A stretch of DNA of 64,000 nt from Triangularia verruculosa. Its lineage: Eukaryota > Ascomycota > Sordariomycetes > Sordariales > Podosporaceae. The notes below the pieces were generated by a model. That model saw only the letters and a list, made by a program, of their open reading frames with translations. It did not search any database and was not told the origin of the DNA. The translations under genes and the position numbers were made by a program. This document shows positions 1 through 10,196 of this stretch, in pieces; within the stretch, counting starts at the first letter, position 1; every line of letters starts with the position of its first letter. The DNA lies in assembly GCA_033296885.1 (NCBI GenBank), contig MU863969.1:62001-126000 (forward strand). Reading direction: 5' to 3'.

Positions 1-58
1 TTCCCCCTCCCAGCCGGCCCGCCGTCACCTCTTCTCCACCTCGGCCCGGCGCCCCCTG

Positions 59-1261
59 ATGTCAACAACAGGCTTTACTGACACCCAGCTCACCGTGCGA
101 GAAGCCATCGCGCAGGTCTGCTCCCAGTTTCCCAACACATACTGGCAAGAACACGACCAAAATGAGCAAGACCCAAAGGAATTCCATGCTGCCATGGCCA
201 GAGACGGCTGGCTTGGCATTGCTCTCCCAGAATCTCTTGGCGGCGCCGGATTGGGAATCTCTGAGGCCACGATGATGATGCAGACGATTGCAGAGTCCGG
301 GGCAGGAATGGCAGGCGCCCAAAGCATACACGCCAATGTCTATGCAACGCAACCACTGGCGAGGTTTGGTAGTCCTGCCCAGCTCGAAAGCATCATTTCG
401 AAGATCATCTCGGGGCAGTGGCGTGTCTGTTTTGGTGTGACGGAACCCAACGCGGGCCTGGACACGCTGAGACTGTCAACAAGGGCCCAGAAACAAAATG
501 ATGGCTCTTACAAAGTGACTGGACAGAAAATATGGATCACTTGTGCTCAAGTAGCCTCCAAGATGATCCTACTGGCACGAACAACACCTCTGGAAGAAGT
601 CAGGAAGCCGAGTGAGGGGCTCTCGTTGTTTTGCATTGACCTCGACCGTACTAGACCCGGTCTCGAGCTCCGACGTATCAAGAAGATGGGCGGTAGAGCT
701 GTCGATGCCAATGAGGTGTTCTTCGACAATTATTCCATCGATGCCGATTCATTGATTGGCGAGGAAGGACAAGGCTTTAAGATTATCCTCCACGGCATGA
801 ATGCTGAGCGATGTCTGCTGGCTGGTGAGGCTCTCGGTTTAGGATATGCAGCGCTGGGAAAGGCGGCAACATATGCTCGTGAACGAAACGTCTTCAAGAG
901 ACCAATCGGGCAGAATCAAGGAATCGCCCATCCGCTCGCAGAGGTGTACATGAAGCTTGAGGCAGCCAAGCTGGCGACATATCATGCTGCCCGGTTATAC
1001 GACTCGAGCAAGACCGATAAGACAGTTCGTCAAGATTCTGTGGGCGTGGCTTGCAATAGCGCAAAGTATCTGGCGGCGGAGGCGGCGTTCTCGGCGTGCG
1101 AGAGAGCGGTGTTGACGCATGGAGGAATGGGGTATGCTGTTGAGTATGACGTCGAACGGTATTTTCGAGAGTGTCTCGTGCCGAGAATTGCGCCCGTCAG
1201 TCGAGAGATGATTCTGAATTATATCAGTGAAAAGGTTCTGGTCCTGCCTCGCAGTTACTAA
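59..1261 (+). CDS. acyl-CoA dehydrogenase-like flavoprotein
   Basis: Single-exon gene of 400 aa. The full acyl-CoA dehydrogenase fold is recognisable: an N-terminal helical part, the middle beta domain (FGVTEPNAG at about residues 122-130 and GQKIWIT at about 155-161, both FAD/substrate-contact motifs), and a C-terminal helical domain with R-x3-FKRPIGQNQ and HGGMGYAVEYDVERYFRE near residues 352-370. The family oxidises acyl-CoA thioesters to 2-enoyl-CoA using FAD and passes electrons to ETF, usually in mitochondria or peroxisomes. The C-terminus reads APVSREMILNYISEKVL where many members have a catalytic Glu inside an EGTSxIQR motif, so the exact chemistry is uncertain. The ATG lies only 58 bp from the window edge; an upstream exon outside the window cannot be excluded. 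The protein ends in RSY, not an SKL-type peroxisomal signal. Confidence 0.9.
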   Translation: MSTTGFTDTQLTVREAIAQVCSQFPNTYWQEHDQNEQDPKEFHAAMARDGWLGIALPESLGGAGLGISEATMMMQTIAESGAGMAGAQSIHANVYATQPLARFGSPAQLESIISKIISGQWRVCFGVTEPNAGLDTLRLSTRAQKQNDGSYKVTGQKIWITCAQVASKMILLARTTPLEEVRKPSEGLSLFCIDLDRTRPGLELRRIKKMGGRAVDANEVFFDNYSIDADSLIGEEGQGFKIILHGMNAERCLLAGEALGLGYAALGKAATYARERNVFKRPIGQNQGIAHPLAEVYMKLEAAKLATYHAARLYDSSKTDKTVRQDSVGVACNSAKYLAAEAAFSACERAVLTHGGMGYAVEYDVERYFRECLVPRIAPVSREMILNYISEKVLVLPRSY

Positions 1262-1782
1262 GACTGCCTACTTGCTAGGTAAACCTGGCCTGCTTGCAGC
1301 CAGTCTGGTCGCCCCGTCTGCCACTGCCATGGTGGGGTCTTGCTGGCAGATGAGGTCACCCGCTGGGCAGAAAGTTCGGGGCCGGGCAGTGGTGAATGGA
1401 AAAATCAGTGGACCAGTGTTAAGTATCGGGGAGCTTGATGTTTAGAAATTACCCTTTCTGTCCTTCGTTTTAGAGTAAGCCGCCAGTCCCACAGTTTTGA
1501 CGGGCCAAACCGCTCATGGCCGCGAACGGTTTCTGGCAAAGCGACGACTCTATGAGATGAGTTACCACACAAATGGTACCACCTTCTTTGAGACGGCTTT
1601 CTTTGATCCTTGATTTTGATCTGGTCTACCTCCGCAGACATTTGGTGGCACATCTCAACTCAGCCTCGACACTCCCATCCTGACCTACCGTCACATGTCA
1701 CAGGAGAATAGGCGACCTCCCTCTCAAAGTCTCTGAATGAAAAAGGCGCCGAAGTCAAGCTGAAATAGCCATAGAAAACACC
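1262..1782. other. intergenic, 521 bp
   Basis: No convincing coding frame. It holds the 3' flank of the acyl-CoA dehydrogenase gene and the upstream region of the next gene, plus one GCTAGGTAAA element near 1274 of a type that recurs in other gaps of this window. Confidence 0.5.
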
Positions 1783-3468
1783 ATGTCGGCATCACCGGCG
1801 TCCCGAATACCATTTACTGAGGGCACAGAGGAGTATCGGTACTATGAGGTGCTCCAGAATGTTGTCAGATCACGCTTTCCCGACATGAAGCCTCGGATCC
1901 TCGTAATCACAGATATTGAACAAGATTACGATGACCTCCTCGCTATTATATTTCTCAGCGAAATGCACCGGATGGGCGCCATTGAACTCGCCGGCTGCGT
2001 TGCGAACCATCATCCTGCAGAAAAGCGTGCCAAGTTTCTCCGAACTACCCTCGACTGTCTCAACCTTCAAGATGTACCAGTCGCTATTGGAACTAAGGGT
2101 GCTAGTGACATTGTATCACATGCCCCGGACCTCTACTATGGTTTAAAGAACAGAAGATTTACCGAGAAGGCTGAAACAATGGCGCCTATCAAAGGCCAAG
2201 ACCTCATCGATTTTCTCGCCGACCAGTCAGGCAAATCAACCACGTCAGGAGGGCTACCCATTCAAAAACTCACTGTCCTACTCATCTCCTCGTTACAGGA
2301 TATAAGCGAAGCCTTTGCGCGGTGGAAGGGCGTGGCTGGCGGATCTTTCCCCACAGACAAATTCGAAACATTCATCTCTCAAGGCGGATACAAATTTGCG
2401 GAGGGCGTTCTTTGGCCTGAGATGGGTATGATGAACAACAAGTTCCATCGTCACGCGGCTAAGAACTACACCCGAACGCTTCAAAGCTGTGACCTCAAGT
2501 CCGACGCCTGGTCTCGCGAAGCCGCCAAAAAAGCTCGCCTCGAGGGCTCTTTCTTTCAGAAGCTGTTTCAACTAGGACCTATCAGTGCCCATCTCGAATG
2601 GCAATGGCTGAGACAAGAATTCAAGTTCTACTATGACCCGCTCAACGATCCTTACATGCCCCAGCTCGATCTGGGTTGGTATCTTAGCACCCGTCTCAAT
2701 CTCTCAAAAGACTCAGACCTGTACCAACAATTTGTTGAGTCCATTCCACCTTTCAAAGACATCATCCCTCTCATCAAGGTCATCGCATACGACTGCTGTG
2801 CCGCTGTTGGTGCGGTAGGCGACGATTTTATGACATCAATGGGTATTCTTGAGCCTGATAAGATACCCGACTACAACAAAGGCATCCATCGAGTCTTTGG
2901 CCAAGGAGACAAGGATATGGGCGGAATTAACACTGACCAACTGGCCAAAGTGATGGAGGTGTTCATCCTGGGAGGACTGCTTGCCACAAAGGACCACGCC
3001 GAACAATTGCTCAAATCAACCGAAGATCCCGCAAACGCAAAGTCCAGCCACCAAGCCGTGACATACAAAAACAGCGTAGAGAACTGGGATCACGACCGGA
3101 AACAACCCCTCATCGTTGAAGCCAAGAGATGCTGGAAGGAGCTGCAAGGCATCAAGGACAAGCAAGCGGACGCACAGGATAGTCTGGAGTTGGCTAGGAT
3201 CATCCACCAGAACAAGAGCGCGCATTTCTCCGCGCAGCAGAATGCCGAGTCACGGGAAAGGATCCGACTGGCTGAAAGTGCGCTGAACGAATGGGTTGGG
3301 AAGCAGACAAAGGTTGAAATTTCTCTGAATGCTGCTATTGGGAGGATTGAAGAAGACAAGACGCGATCCGATAGGACGCTCCGAGGGGAGTACGATGCTG
3401 AGACGCCTGAGCTGTTCGGCGCGCCATACGAGTTGTTGTATCAGAGGTATGTCTTGGGGAGGGAATAG
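1783..3468 (+). CDS. nucleoside-hydrolase-like protein with coiled-coil tail
   Basis: Uninterrupted 561-aa frame. Residues about 38-53 (RILVITDIEQDYDDLL) sit on a beta strand and resemble the calcium-binding DxDxGxDD cluster of inosine-uridine nucleoside hydrolases, followed by a helix and the strand ELAGCVAN as in that fold. The second acidic position is Glu and the Gly is replaced, so metal binding and ribosidase activity are not assured. The last 150 residues are highly charged with long helices (around residues 440-540) that suggest a coiled coil. Canonical nucleoside hydrolases are about 310-350 aa, so this one is clearly extended. No signal peptide or membrane segment is visible; a cytosolic location is inferred. 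It could be a hydrolase relative recruited to a non-enzymatic role. Confidence 0.7.
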   Translation: MSASPASRIPFTEGTEEYRYYEVLQNVVRSRFPDMKPRILVITDIEQDYDDLLAIIFLSEMHRMGAIELAGCVANHHPAEKRAKFLRTTLDCLNLQDVPVAIGTKGASDIVSHAPDLYYGLKNRRFTEKAETMAPIKGQDLIDFLADQSGKSTTSGGLPIQKLTVLLISSLQDISEAFARWKGVAGGSFPTDKFETFISQGGYKFAEGVLWPEMGMMNNKFHRHAAKNYTRTLQSCDLKSDAWSREAAKKARLEGSFFQKLFQLGPISAHLEWQWLRQEFKFYYDPLNDPYMPQLDLGWYLSTRLNLSKDSDLYQQFVESIPPFKDIIPLIKVIAYDCCAAVGAVGDDFMTSMGILEPDKIPDYNKGIHRVFGQGDKDMGGINTDQLAKVMEVFILGGLLATKDHAEQLLKSTEDPANAKSSHQAVTYKNSVENWDHDRKQPLIVEAKRCWKELQGIKDKQADAQDSLELARIIHQNKSAHFSAQQNAESRERIRLAESALNEWVGKQTKVEISLNAAIGRIEEDKTRSDRTLRGEYDAETPELFGAPYELLYQRYVLGRE

Positions 3469-4049
3469 TAGCTGAAGAAAGTCATATTGCTGTCAGGTCA
3501 TACCACTGCATTTTACTTGTTCCGTGACAGATGTCTCGGCCAGCCGATGCTTGCCCGAATCTGACTCGGCTGTGGCTTTTTAACCCAGTACGTGGTGGGA
3601 AGCCCACCATTGTTCTACGGGGACTTTTTGGTTCAAATATCTAGGTAGCTGAAAAGTCAAATTCAACAAAGTAGGCGTGAGGAGAGGGGTCACTGGCGCT
3701 AGATGCCATTTCTGCGATTCTCCATGGAGCCAGCCTTTGCTCGTGTCTTCCGATTATAGAGACGCCCTGGCCGGTGCTTCTGGAAGGATGCACATTTCGC
3801 ACCTTTCTACGGAGTATCCGACTGGGATGAGCAGGCAGCTGTCAGAAAAGTTCCCGAGTTCTTATGGCAGACCCCGCGACTTTGAGTTGCAAACCCATTC
3901 TCATTTTCTCAATGCCCTCCCTGTACAAAACTGGATCGTATAAGATAATCGGTATGAGATACGGAAAAAATGGTATATAGCTAGGTAGATCATTTAGGAC
4001 GACATCGGTAAGTCTTCGAGTAGCTTCTAATCTGGAGGTTACTAGATCT
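3469..4049. other. intergenic, 581 bp, convergent
   Basis: Gap between two convergent genes. The short open frame at 3677-3943 shows no recognisable motif. Two CTAGGTAG elements occur at about 3641 and 3981. Confidence 0.5.
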
Positions 4050-5756
4050 CTATTCTAGAAACAGGCCCTCCAGCAACGGTGATTCGATGGCTAGCAAAGG
4101 CTCCTCATAAGCTGTCTCGACCATATCTATGCAATAAACCAACTCTCCATCAAGCGTATCCTTCGTAATCCGTAGCGCAGCGGACTTGGATTTCGATGCT
4201 TGCAACTCCATTCCGATCCTCTTGGCCTCTCTGAGGTCCCACTGATCGTGAGACGATACTTTATCCCGCCACTCTGCAGCATCGATAAAGGAAACCCATG
4301 GCTCTTCGTCCGCAACCCCTACTGCAAGGAGAACTCCTAACATCTCCTCATTTCCGAACATGATTAGAGCTGTAAAGTCCTCACCTTGTTTGGTCAGAAA
4401 CAGTTGACGAGACATATCCCATCGGTGCATAGGGTGGATCCAAGACACGACGCCGATTGCTGTGCCTAGGGGATCCGAGAACTTGCGTCCATTTGGGCCA
4501 ACTTGAGCCGAGAAGGCGAAGCCGTGACGCAAATGAATACCATGTCGGTGTGCGATTTCCAGCGTGGCTGATAGTGCAGGCGATAGCGTCTTGCTAACAT
4601 AAATCGGCAACGAAGAGGTGTTTTCCCATTGGGCCGTCCAATCCTGCCCGTCGCCCTGGGTTGCCATCAGCTCAGGCCGATCTCGAGCATAAAGGCGAGA
4701 ACCGTATTGCACAATGTAGAGGCCCAAGACCTTCCCGTCCAGCGTGCAGTTCAGTGGAAGGATCGACCGGCCCCCCATGATTACGGTACTGGCTTCCACC
4801 CGGACACCCTTGTTTGTAATAGCAAATTCGTTGTCGAATCTCGGATCGGAGGTCATCTTGATGCCCACAGCATAGGCAAATTCAGATGGAGATTCGGCCA
4901 AGATACCTCGGAGCCGTTGGGTCTTGGACCCGCCCGTCGCCTTCCAAGCGAAGATGCTCGTGTCGTTCGACTCGCGAAGAATTTCCTCCTGTAGACGGAT
5001 AAAGGCTCGTCTCCCTTCTCCATACAGCATAGCCATGTTGACGCTGAAGATACCCAGGAGACTGTAAGCGATGTCCTCAACTCTCGAAGTCACGCGATCT
5101 GCCGCCCACGCCATCCGGCTCGCTACGGGCAGAGTGAAGATGTCAGTCTCTCCCCGTAGGACAGACTCTTCAATGCGCGTAATTGCCGTAAGGAGATGTG
5201 CGAGCGATGCCTTGGTTCCACGTAAATTCCAATCAGCGTCGTAGAATTGAACCGTTTCGGGCGCGATGAGCTCCTGCAGCGTCCAGCCTCGGCTGAACCA
5301 GCGGCACTTGGTGAACTTCGGTGAGGGCGCGAGTCGATTCCCAGTCGCACCCGTTCTGTCAGAAATACTTGTAACGCCTGTGCAGGATGTGTCGTCCCCC
5401 GAAGTGAGGGGCTCATCGGCTGAGAGGTCTTCCAGGAAGGCATAGCAAATAGCAGAATGCTTATACCATTCGTACATTGAGTTGATAGCCTCCGATAGCT
5501 CAGCACTGCTAGTTTTGTCAATGCAGCAGGTGTCGACCCAAGCATGGCTAAGGCCGTCTTTCAGGGCCTGGTGGCAGGTGAGCTCGATTTTCGCAAAGCC
5601 CGCGAGGCTCCTGGCCGCGGATCTGTCGGCAGATGTGAAGTCTTGGAGAGTTACCTCCCCATCTCCCCAGGTGTGGGATAGGATAGCATACGGTGGGGCT
5701 TGCTCATGGTCCATGAACCATTCCAGCTGAAGACTAGAGGCATTTATGAGCCGCAT
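4050..5756 (-). CDS. HET-domain protein (heterokaryon-incompatibility type)
   Basis: Single-exon gene of 568 aa. The N-terminus MRLINASSLQLEWF and YAILSHTWGDGEVTLQDF (about residues 23-40) are the classic start of the HET domain; the second block WVDTCCIDKTSSAELSEAIN is at about 73-92 and the third, RGWTLQELIAPETVQFYDADW, at about 155-175. In fungi such as Podospora and Neurospora, HET domains trigger programmed cell death after fusion of unlike hyphae. The part after residue 250 has no NACHT, WD40 or ankyrin repeats, so this is the short HET architecture with an uncharacterised C-terminal region. Start choice is firm because the MRLI start is family-typical. Which partner it senses cannot be told from sequence. 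Confidence 0.9.
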   Translation of the reverse strand: MRLINASSLQLEWFMDHEQAPPYAILSHTWGDGEVTLQDFTSADRSAARSLAGFAKIELTCHQALKDGLSHAWVDTCCIDKTSSAELSEAINSMYEWYKHSAICYAFLEDLSADEPLTSGDDTSCTGVTSISDRTGATGNRLAPSPKFTKCRWFSRGWTLQELIAPETVQFYDADWNLRGTKASLAHLLTAITRIEESVLRGETDIFTLPVASRMAWAADRVTSRVEDIAYSLLGIFSVNMAMLYGEGRRAFIRLQEEILRESNDTSIFAWKATGGSKTQRLRGILAESPSEFAYAVGIKMTSDPRFDNEFAITNKGVRVEASTVIMGGRSILPLNCTLDGKVLGLYIVQYGSRLYARDRPELMATQGDGQDWTAQWENTSSLPIYVSKTLSPALSATLEIAHRHGIHLRHGFAFSAQVGPNGRKFSDPLGTAIGVVSWIHPMHRWDMSRQLFLTKQGEDFTALIMFGNEEMLGVLLAVGVADEEPWVSFIDAAEWRDKVSSHDQWDLREAKRIGMELQASKSKSAALRITKDTLDGELVYCIDMVETAYEEPLLAIESPLLEGLFLE

Positions 5757-6174
5757 GACTGTGGGTGAGAGGTCGGGTTTCTTATTTGGCTGATGATGTT
5801 GTTTTACGTCGAAGAAAATATAAACCTCGCGAACTTGAAATAAGAGACAGCGCCTAGTGAAGGATCATTGGTCAGGTGGAATCGGACGCCAACAATTCCG
5901 TGCTTACGGCGAGGAAGAATATAATTCCTATGTATTTTAGCTCATCGCTCTGGCTCTGGCATTGGCGTGTAAGACTTCATGGTTGCCCGGGCAATAATAC
6001 CATGAATTATCCCGACGTCCGAATTGAGACGACCCCGCTGAGCACCCTGCTCCTTGGCCTGCATGTAACCTCCCTGAATACCACCTCCATGAACTGCTCC
6101 ATCAAGCCTTGCTTCGATATCTGTGATAACATCCTGCTCCACGTATCTTGCCACACATACAACTTTTGCAAGTT
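5757..6174. other. intergenic, 418 bp
   Basis: Upstream region of the HET gene and 3' flank of the amidase gene, both on the minus strand. No extra coding frame supported. Confidence 0.5.
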
Positions 6175-8752
6175 TTACACATTCTTCTGGAACATACTCC
6201 GTCCAGTCTGCACCGTAGTTGGCATCCCTCCATGTTTTAACACTTGCTGTATGGTGTCCATCAAGGCTAGATCCGTCCCTAACCCACCACATTCACACTG
6301 TTAGCCTAGGATGCCAAAACCGTGTCGCTTGCAGGGAAAACCAGAAGAAACTTGCCTTGTTTGCTCATCACGGCGACAACAAAGGGAAGTTGTTCTTCCT
6401 GATCTGTAATTCGCGAGTGGTATGCGATTTCGGATACTGGCCACGAGTGTTAGTTTCGGTTCTCAGAGTATGGGTTAAGTAGATAAAAGAGAACTGCAAA
6501 ATGTACCAGGGACTGAAAGGACCGGGCATTCAAGTACAGCAGCTATGCCCAGAGGGTTGACACCGGGCTGCGGCGGTCGTTTGAAACTAGAAATGGCAGC
6601 AGTTAGATTGGTAATCATGAAGAAAATAGTCCGAATGGTAATGCCATCAAGGCAGGGGGTTTATCATACTCTGGGGCTTCATCTCGATATCTAGGCCTCA
6701 TCGATTCAAGGGGCATAACGACCAGAGGATTCGAATTGTGGGCAGAAAAGATTGTTTCACGAAACCATTTCCGATATACAGACAGTCTGTCGAAGCCTTC
6801 GTCCCTCTTCTCCTTTGTGATGGTCCTAGCAAAGTCCCTAGTAAGTGTCAGGGGTTAGTGAGCCCAGAGCCCAGTGTAAAACAAATTGACCTACCACATT
6901 CTCTGATTGGGTGGCGAAATATAGGGCTCATGTTTGAACATCTCCTTGTATCTGGTCCGAAAGTCTTGGCAATTGTGAAGTGCATCATAGCATTGAGCGG
7001 CCGTCGCCTACAGTAAGTGCGAAGGTCAGAGAGTGAAAACTTTTCTTCAAGTCGTCATCAACAATGAGAAAGAATGCACCATACCTCATCGATGTAAGAT
7101 ACCAGTGAGAGGCCATTCGCCTCCGCGGGGGGAGCTTGTGCCCACGCCTTGCTGAACGATACATCGTGGCACTCTATTGTTAGAGTGTCTTTGATGATAC
7201 GGATGAAATTTCGGGCCATCTGCTGTTGATTGACCTCTACGATGTCCCAAAAGTCTGTTGCCCATACGATAGAACCAAAGGGCTGGGGCAAAAACAACCT
7301 ACGGTTATTTTGGCGGCAAGGATTGATCTATACTAGAAGACGCACCTTCGGCTCCTTGACTAACACCCGATCATCTAGCCATTCGGCGGCAAACTGTCTG
7401 CACTTCTTGAGGTCCCGCCCGAGGAGGCCGGCAGTGTCATATACCCTAATGTAGGTAAATAAGAAAGAGCGTCAGCAGGTTCATTGTCGCCTCTGGTGGG
7501 ATTTTAACGCGGTTGGGGTCATGGATGGTTTATACCCGCAAAAAGGCTCAATGCCACTCGAAGGCACCGCTCCAAAGCTTGGCCGGAGACCAAAGAGGCC
7601 ACACCATAAAGCAGGCCTTGTTACACTTCCCCAGGCTTTTGGTAGTTCTTAGATTAGTCCCGATTATTGAGGAGGTCAAGTCTAGTCGGTACCTACTATC
7701 AGTTCCTATAGCAAGATCCAAAAACTCATAAGCTGCAAGAGCAGCGGCGCTTCCTGAGCTGCTACCACCTGTTGACTGGTATCCGTCACCACGAGCATTC
7801 CATGGCGCCTGAAAATCAATGTATTCAAGAGGTTCTTCCCAATTGCCGAAAGAGTTCATTTTGGACTTGCCAGCCACTGTCACGCCCTTGTCGACCAGAC
7901 GCTGGATGCAGGGTGCAGACGCCTCTTGGGCAGGGTAAGTGTTGTAGAATGCCTTGTTACCCTGTGAGGTCCTGGTGCCCTTGAGGTGAATATTGTCCTT
8001 TACAATGATCCTCAGTCCAGCAATCGGTGACACAGGCTGAAAGGTCGTCTTGATGCGTGACCGAATGGCGAAGCTCGGAAACTGCGAGCTAGAGCCCATC
8101 CATTGGAATGTTGCAAACGAATCTTGCGGTGTTGCCTGGGGCTTTAGGGTTACCATGCAGGTACCGTGAGTATCGTCATACAACCTCCACACATCTCTCA
8201 GTTGATTCCGAACCATGAGATACGGGCCGGGGAGGAGAAGGGGAGCATGAAGAAACACGACTCGTGTATTGCCGAGCTTGCGTAGGTAGTCCCGTGCCTC
8301 GTTGGAAAGCTTGATCTTGTTTGCTTTTGTCGATGAGGTCGTAAACAGTACTGTGGCGAGAAACGCTGCTTGGAACACGTCGTCGGTTTGATAATCGTCG
8401 GCAACTTTGCGTACCCACTCAACTTCCAGCTTCCCAGTCACCTTGTCATCAGGAAGCCGAAAAACGCTCACAAGGCCAGTGGAGTTCTGGAGTGTGGACG
8501 TCAATAAGTAGTCCTTTTGCTTTCATTAGCACTCATCAGGCTCATCCAATTTTTGGTCTATGGCAACCTGGAACTCACAGTGCTGGATGAAGGAGCCAGG
8601 TAACGATAGTCGGAGACAATGAAATGGCAAACATCTTGGTACTTAACCGCAGCCAGTGGTGTTTGCAAAACTGTCCTGGTAGAAGTCCGGGATACCAATC
8701 GTCTTAGCGACCTCCTCCTCGAGGGCGACCAACATTGAATACAGTCCCACAT
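6175..8752 (-). CDS. amidase-signature hydrolase, ten exons
   Basis: Rebuilt exons (minus strand order): 8752-8579, 8513-7697, 7635-7536, 7445-7346, 7282-7085, 7007-6895, 6837-6670, 6586-6507, 6436-6356, 6278-6175; they sum to 645 codons (644 aa). The N-terminal ~190 residues are the extra domain seen in some fungal amidases. Catalytic elements of the Lys-Ser-Ser triad are present: Lys in IIVKDNIHLKG, the cis-Ser in TGGSSSGSAAAL, and the nucleophile Ser in GTDTWGSVTRPA, which is rebuilt only when the intron at 7696-7636 is removed. C-terminal blocks SEIAYHSRITDQEEQLP and GTDLALMDTIQQVL also match the family. It would cleave a carboxamide to acid plus ammonia; substrate unknown. The intron at 6355-6279 starts with GC. 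The N-terminal start (ATG 8752) is the least certain point. Confidence 0.88.
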
Positions 8753-9485
8753 CGCGGTAGTTATCGTCGTAACTGGAATTTCATTGTGTTCTTGTCCAAC
8801 GTGACAGTTTGAGAGTGCAGCAGAGGAAAACAGGTGGGTGGGGTCAGCTTGCGCGCTTTAGAAGAAGGACATGCCGGCGTTGGCAAGGAATGATAGCATA
8901 ATATCCAAGACTGGATGAATCATCAACATTGTTGAACTTGACCTAGCCCCAATTAAAACGCTTAAATGAATGAGGCCACAGACACTGTGACCGCCACGGA
9001 TCGGAATGATACTGGTACATGGTCTCGGGGTATCAATGGGTCCCGACACCGTCTCTTCTGCTGTGTATGGTGCCGCTTATCAATTTACAACCCTCCAGGA
9101 TCACAATCGTTAGCGCGACACAGCAATCGCGAGCAAAGTACCCCTTTCACTAGAATTATCGGAAAGAGGATCCCCACGTGGCGTGAGTTATCGCTTGTGA
9201 CGGATCAACACCAACACACTAACAAAGTGTCCCAAGCGATTTTTCGTGGCACATAAACCCCCTGTGTTGTGTGGGGAAGCGCTGCGCTGGTCTGAGCACC
9301 CGAGACTAATGCACATGCCCTCCTCCCCATGATAGAAACAGTCCGTCCAATGGCTGCCATTTTGCAGAGCCGCAAAAATAGAGGGGTCCGGGAGATCCCC
9401 CTCATATTTGCCAGGTACCTATTCCAACAGCGATCTGGGACTTGGCCCAACAGTGTTCGTGATATCTTGCTTTCAATTTCCGCAT
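8753..9485. other. intergenic, 733 bp, divergent
   Basis: Region between the amidase start and a plus-strand truncated gene. No motif-bearing frame seen; probably holds the promoters of both. Confidence 0.4.
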
Positions 9486-10094
9486 ATGGCGTCAACACAA
9501 GCAAAGGGCAATGAGGTCGAGGCCAGCCTTGGGCTGTCGGCAACCACTGATCCGCCCCGGTCCAACATTCATTCAACTATGTGGTTTCTCGAGCGACTCC
9601 CGCTGTACAATACCGAGAAGCCATATACTATGCGATACAATCCTGAGGACGGGATTCCCCAAAGTAACTTCTACAAGGTAGAACGTCCTATAACTGTCAA
9701 GAGCATGCGAGATCCCTTGGCGGGCCCTTTTCGCCTCGGCGAATGTGGGTTTCAGCTCGTAGAGCTCAATTCGAGGTTGACATCCGATGAATTCTGGGAC
9801 AACGAAAAGGTACAAACCATATACGTACAGGAGGTTAAAGATCTGCTGAAGGAGAAGTTCGGGGCGAAGTATGTTCATGTCCTGGATTATGCGGTGAGTT
9901 GACTCGCTAGCCCTCGATCAAACCGCACACAATCCACATTCTTATATAACTCTGTACAGGTAAGGAAACGGCACGAGTCCTTTCCCATCTCGACAGGGGA
10001 GGAATACGAGTACGACCAGCCAACAGCGTTGGCACATATCGGTAAGATTGTGTCCGGCACCATTAACGGTGATTGCATCATGAAGAGTTGTTGA
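9486..10094 (+). pseudogene. truncated GA4-desaturase / asaB-family gene
   Basis: Exon 1 is 9486-9893 (136 codons) and exon 2 starts at 9960 after a GTGAGT...CAG intron. The predicted protein carries the first half of the fungal GA4-desaturase/asaB/CmcJ-like family: RPITVKSMRDP, GFQLVELNS, a ...YVQEVKDLLKEKFGAK helix, then VRKRH and EYEYDQPTALAHI. Family members are about 280-300 aa and continue after the AHxD block with another ~130 residues ending in a WRPL-type motif. Here the frame past 10041 runs into a stop at about 10094 and no family-like exon follows before the oppositely oriented neighbour ends at 10197. The best reading is a 3' truncation. A short ~170-aa protein could still be made. 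An earlier non-ATG start was rejected. Confidence 0.7.
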
Positions 10095-10196
10095 AAGTCC
10101 GATACTAGGCAAGGTTTGGCAATCTATGAGGAGTTTTCCTTCAAAGATGCTTACCTTATGTACCTAAAGATCAATGTCGCCCTAATTGGACGAGAT

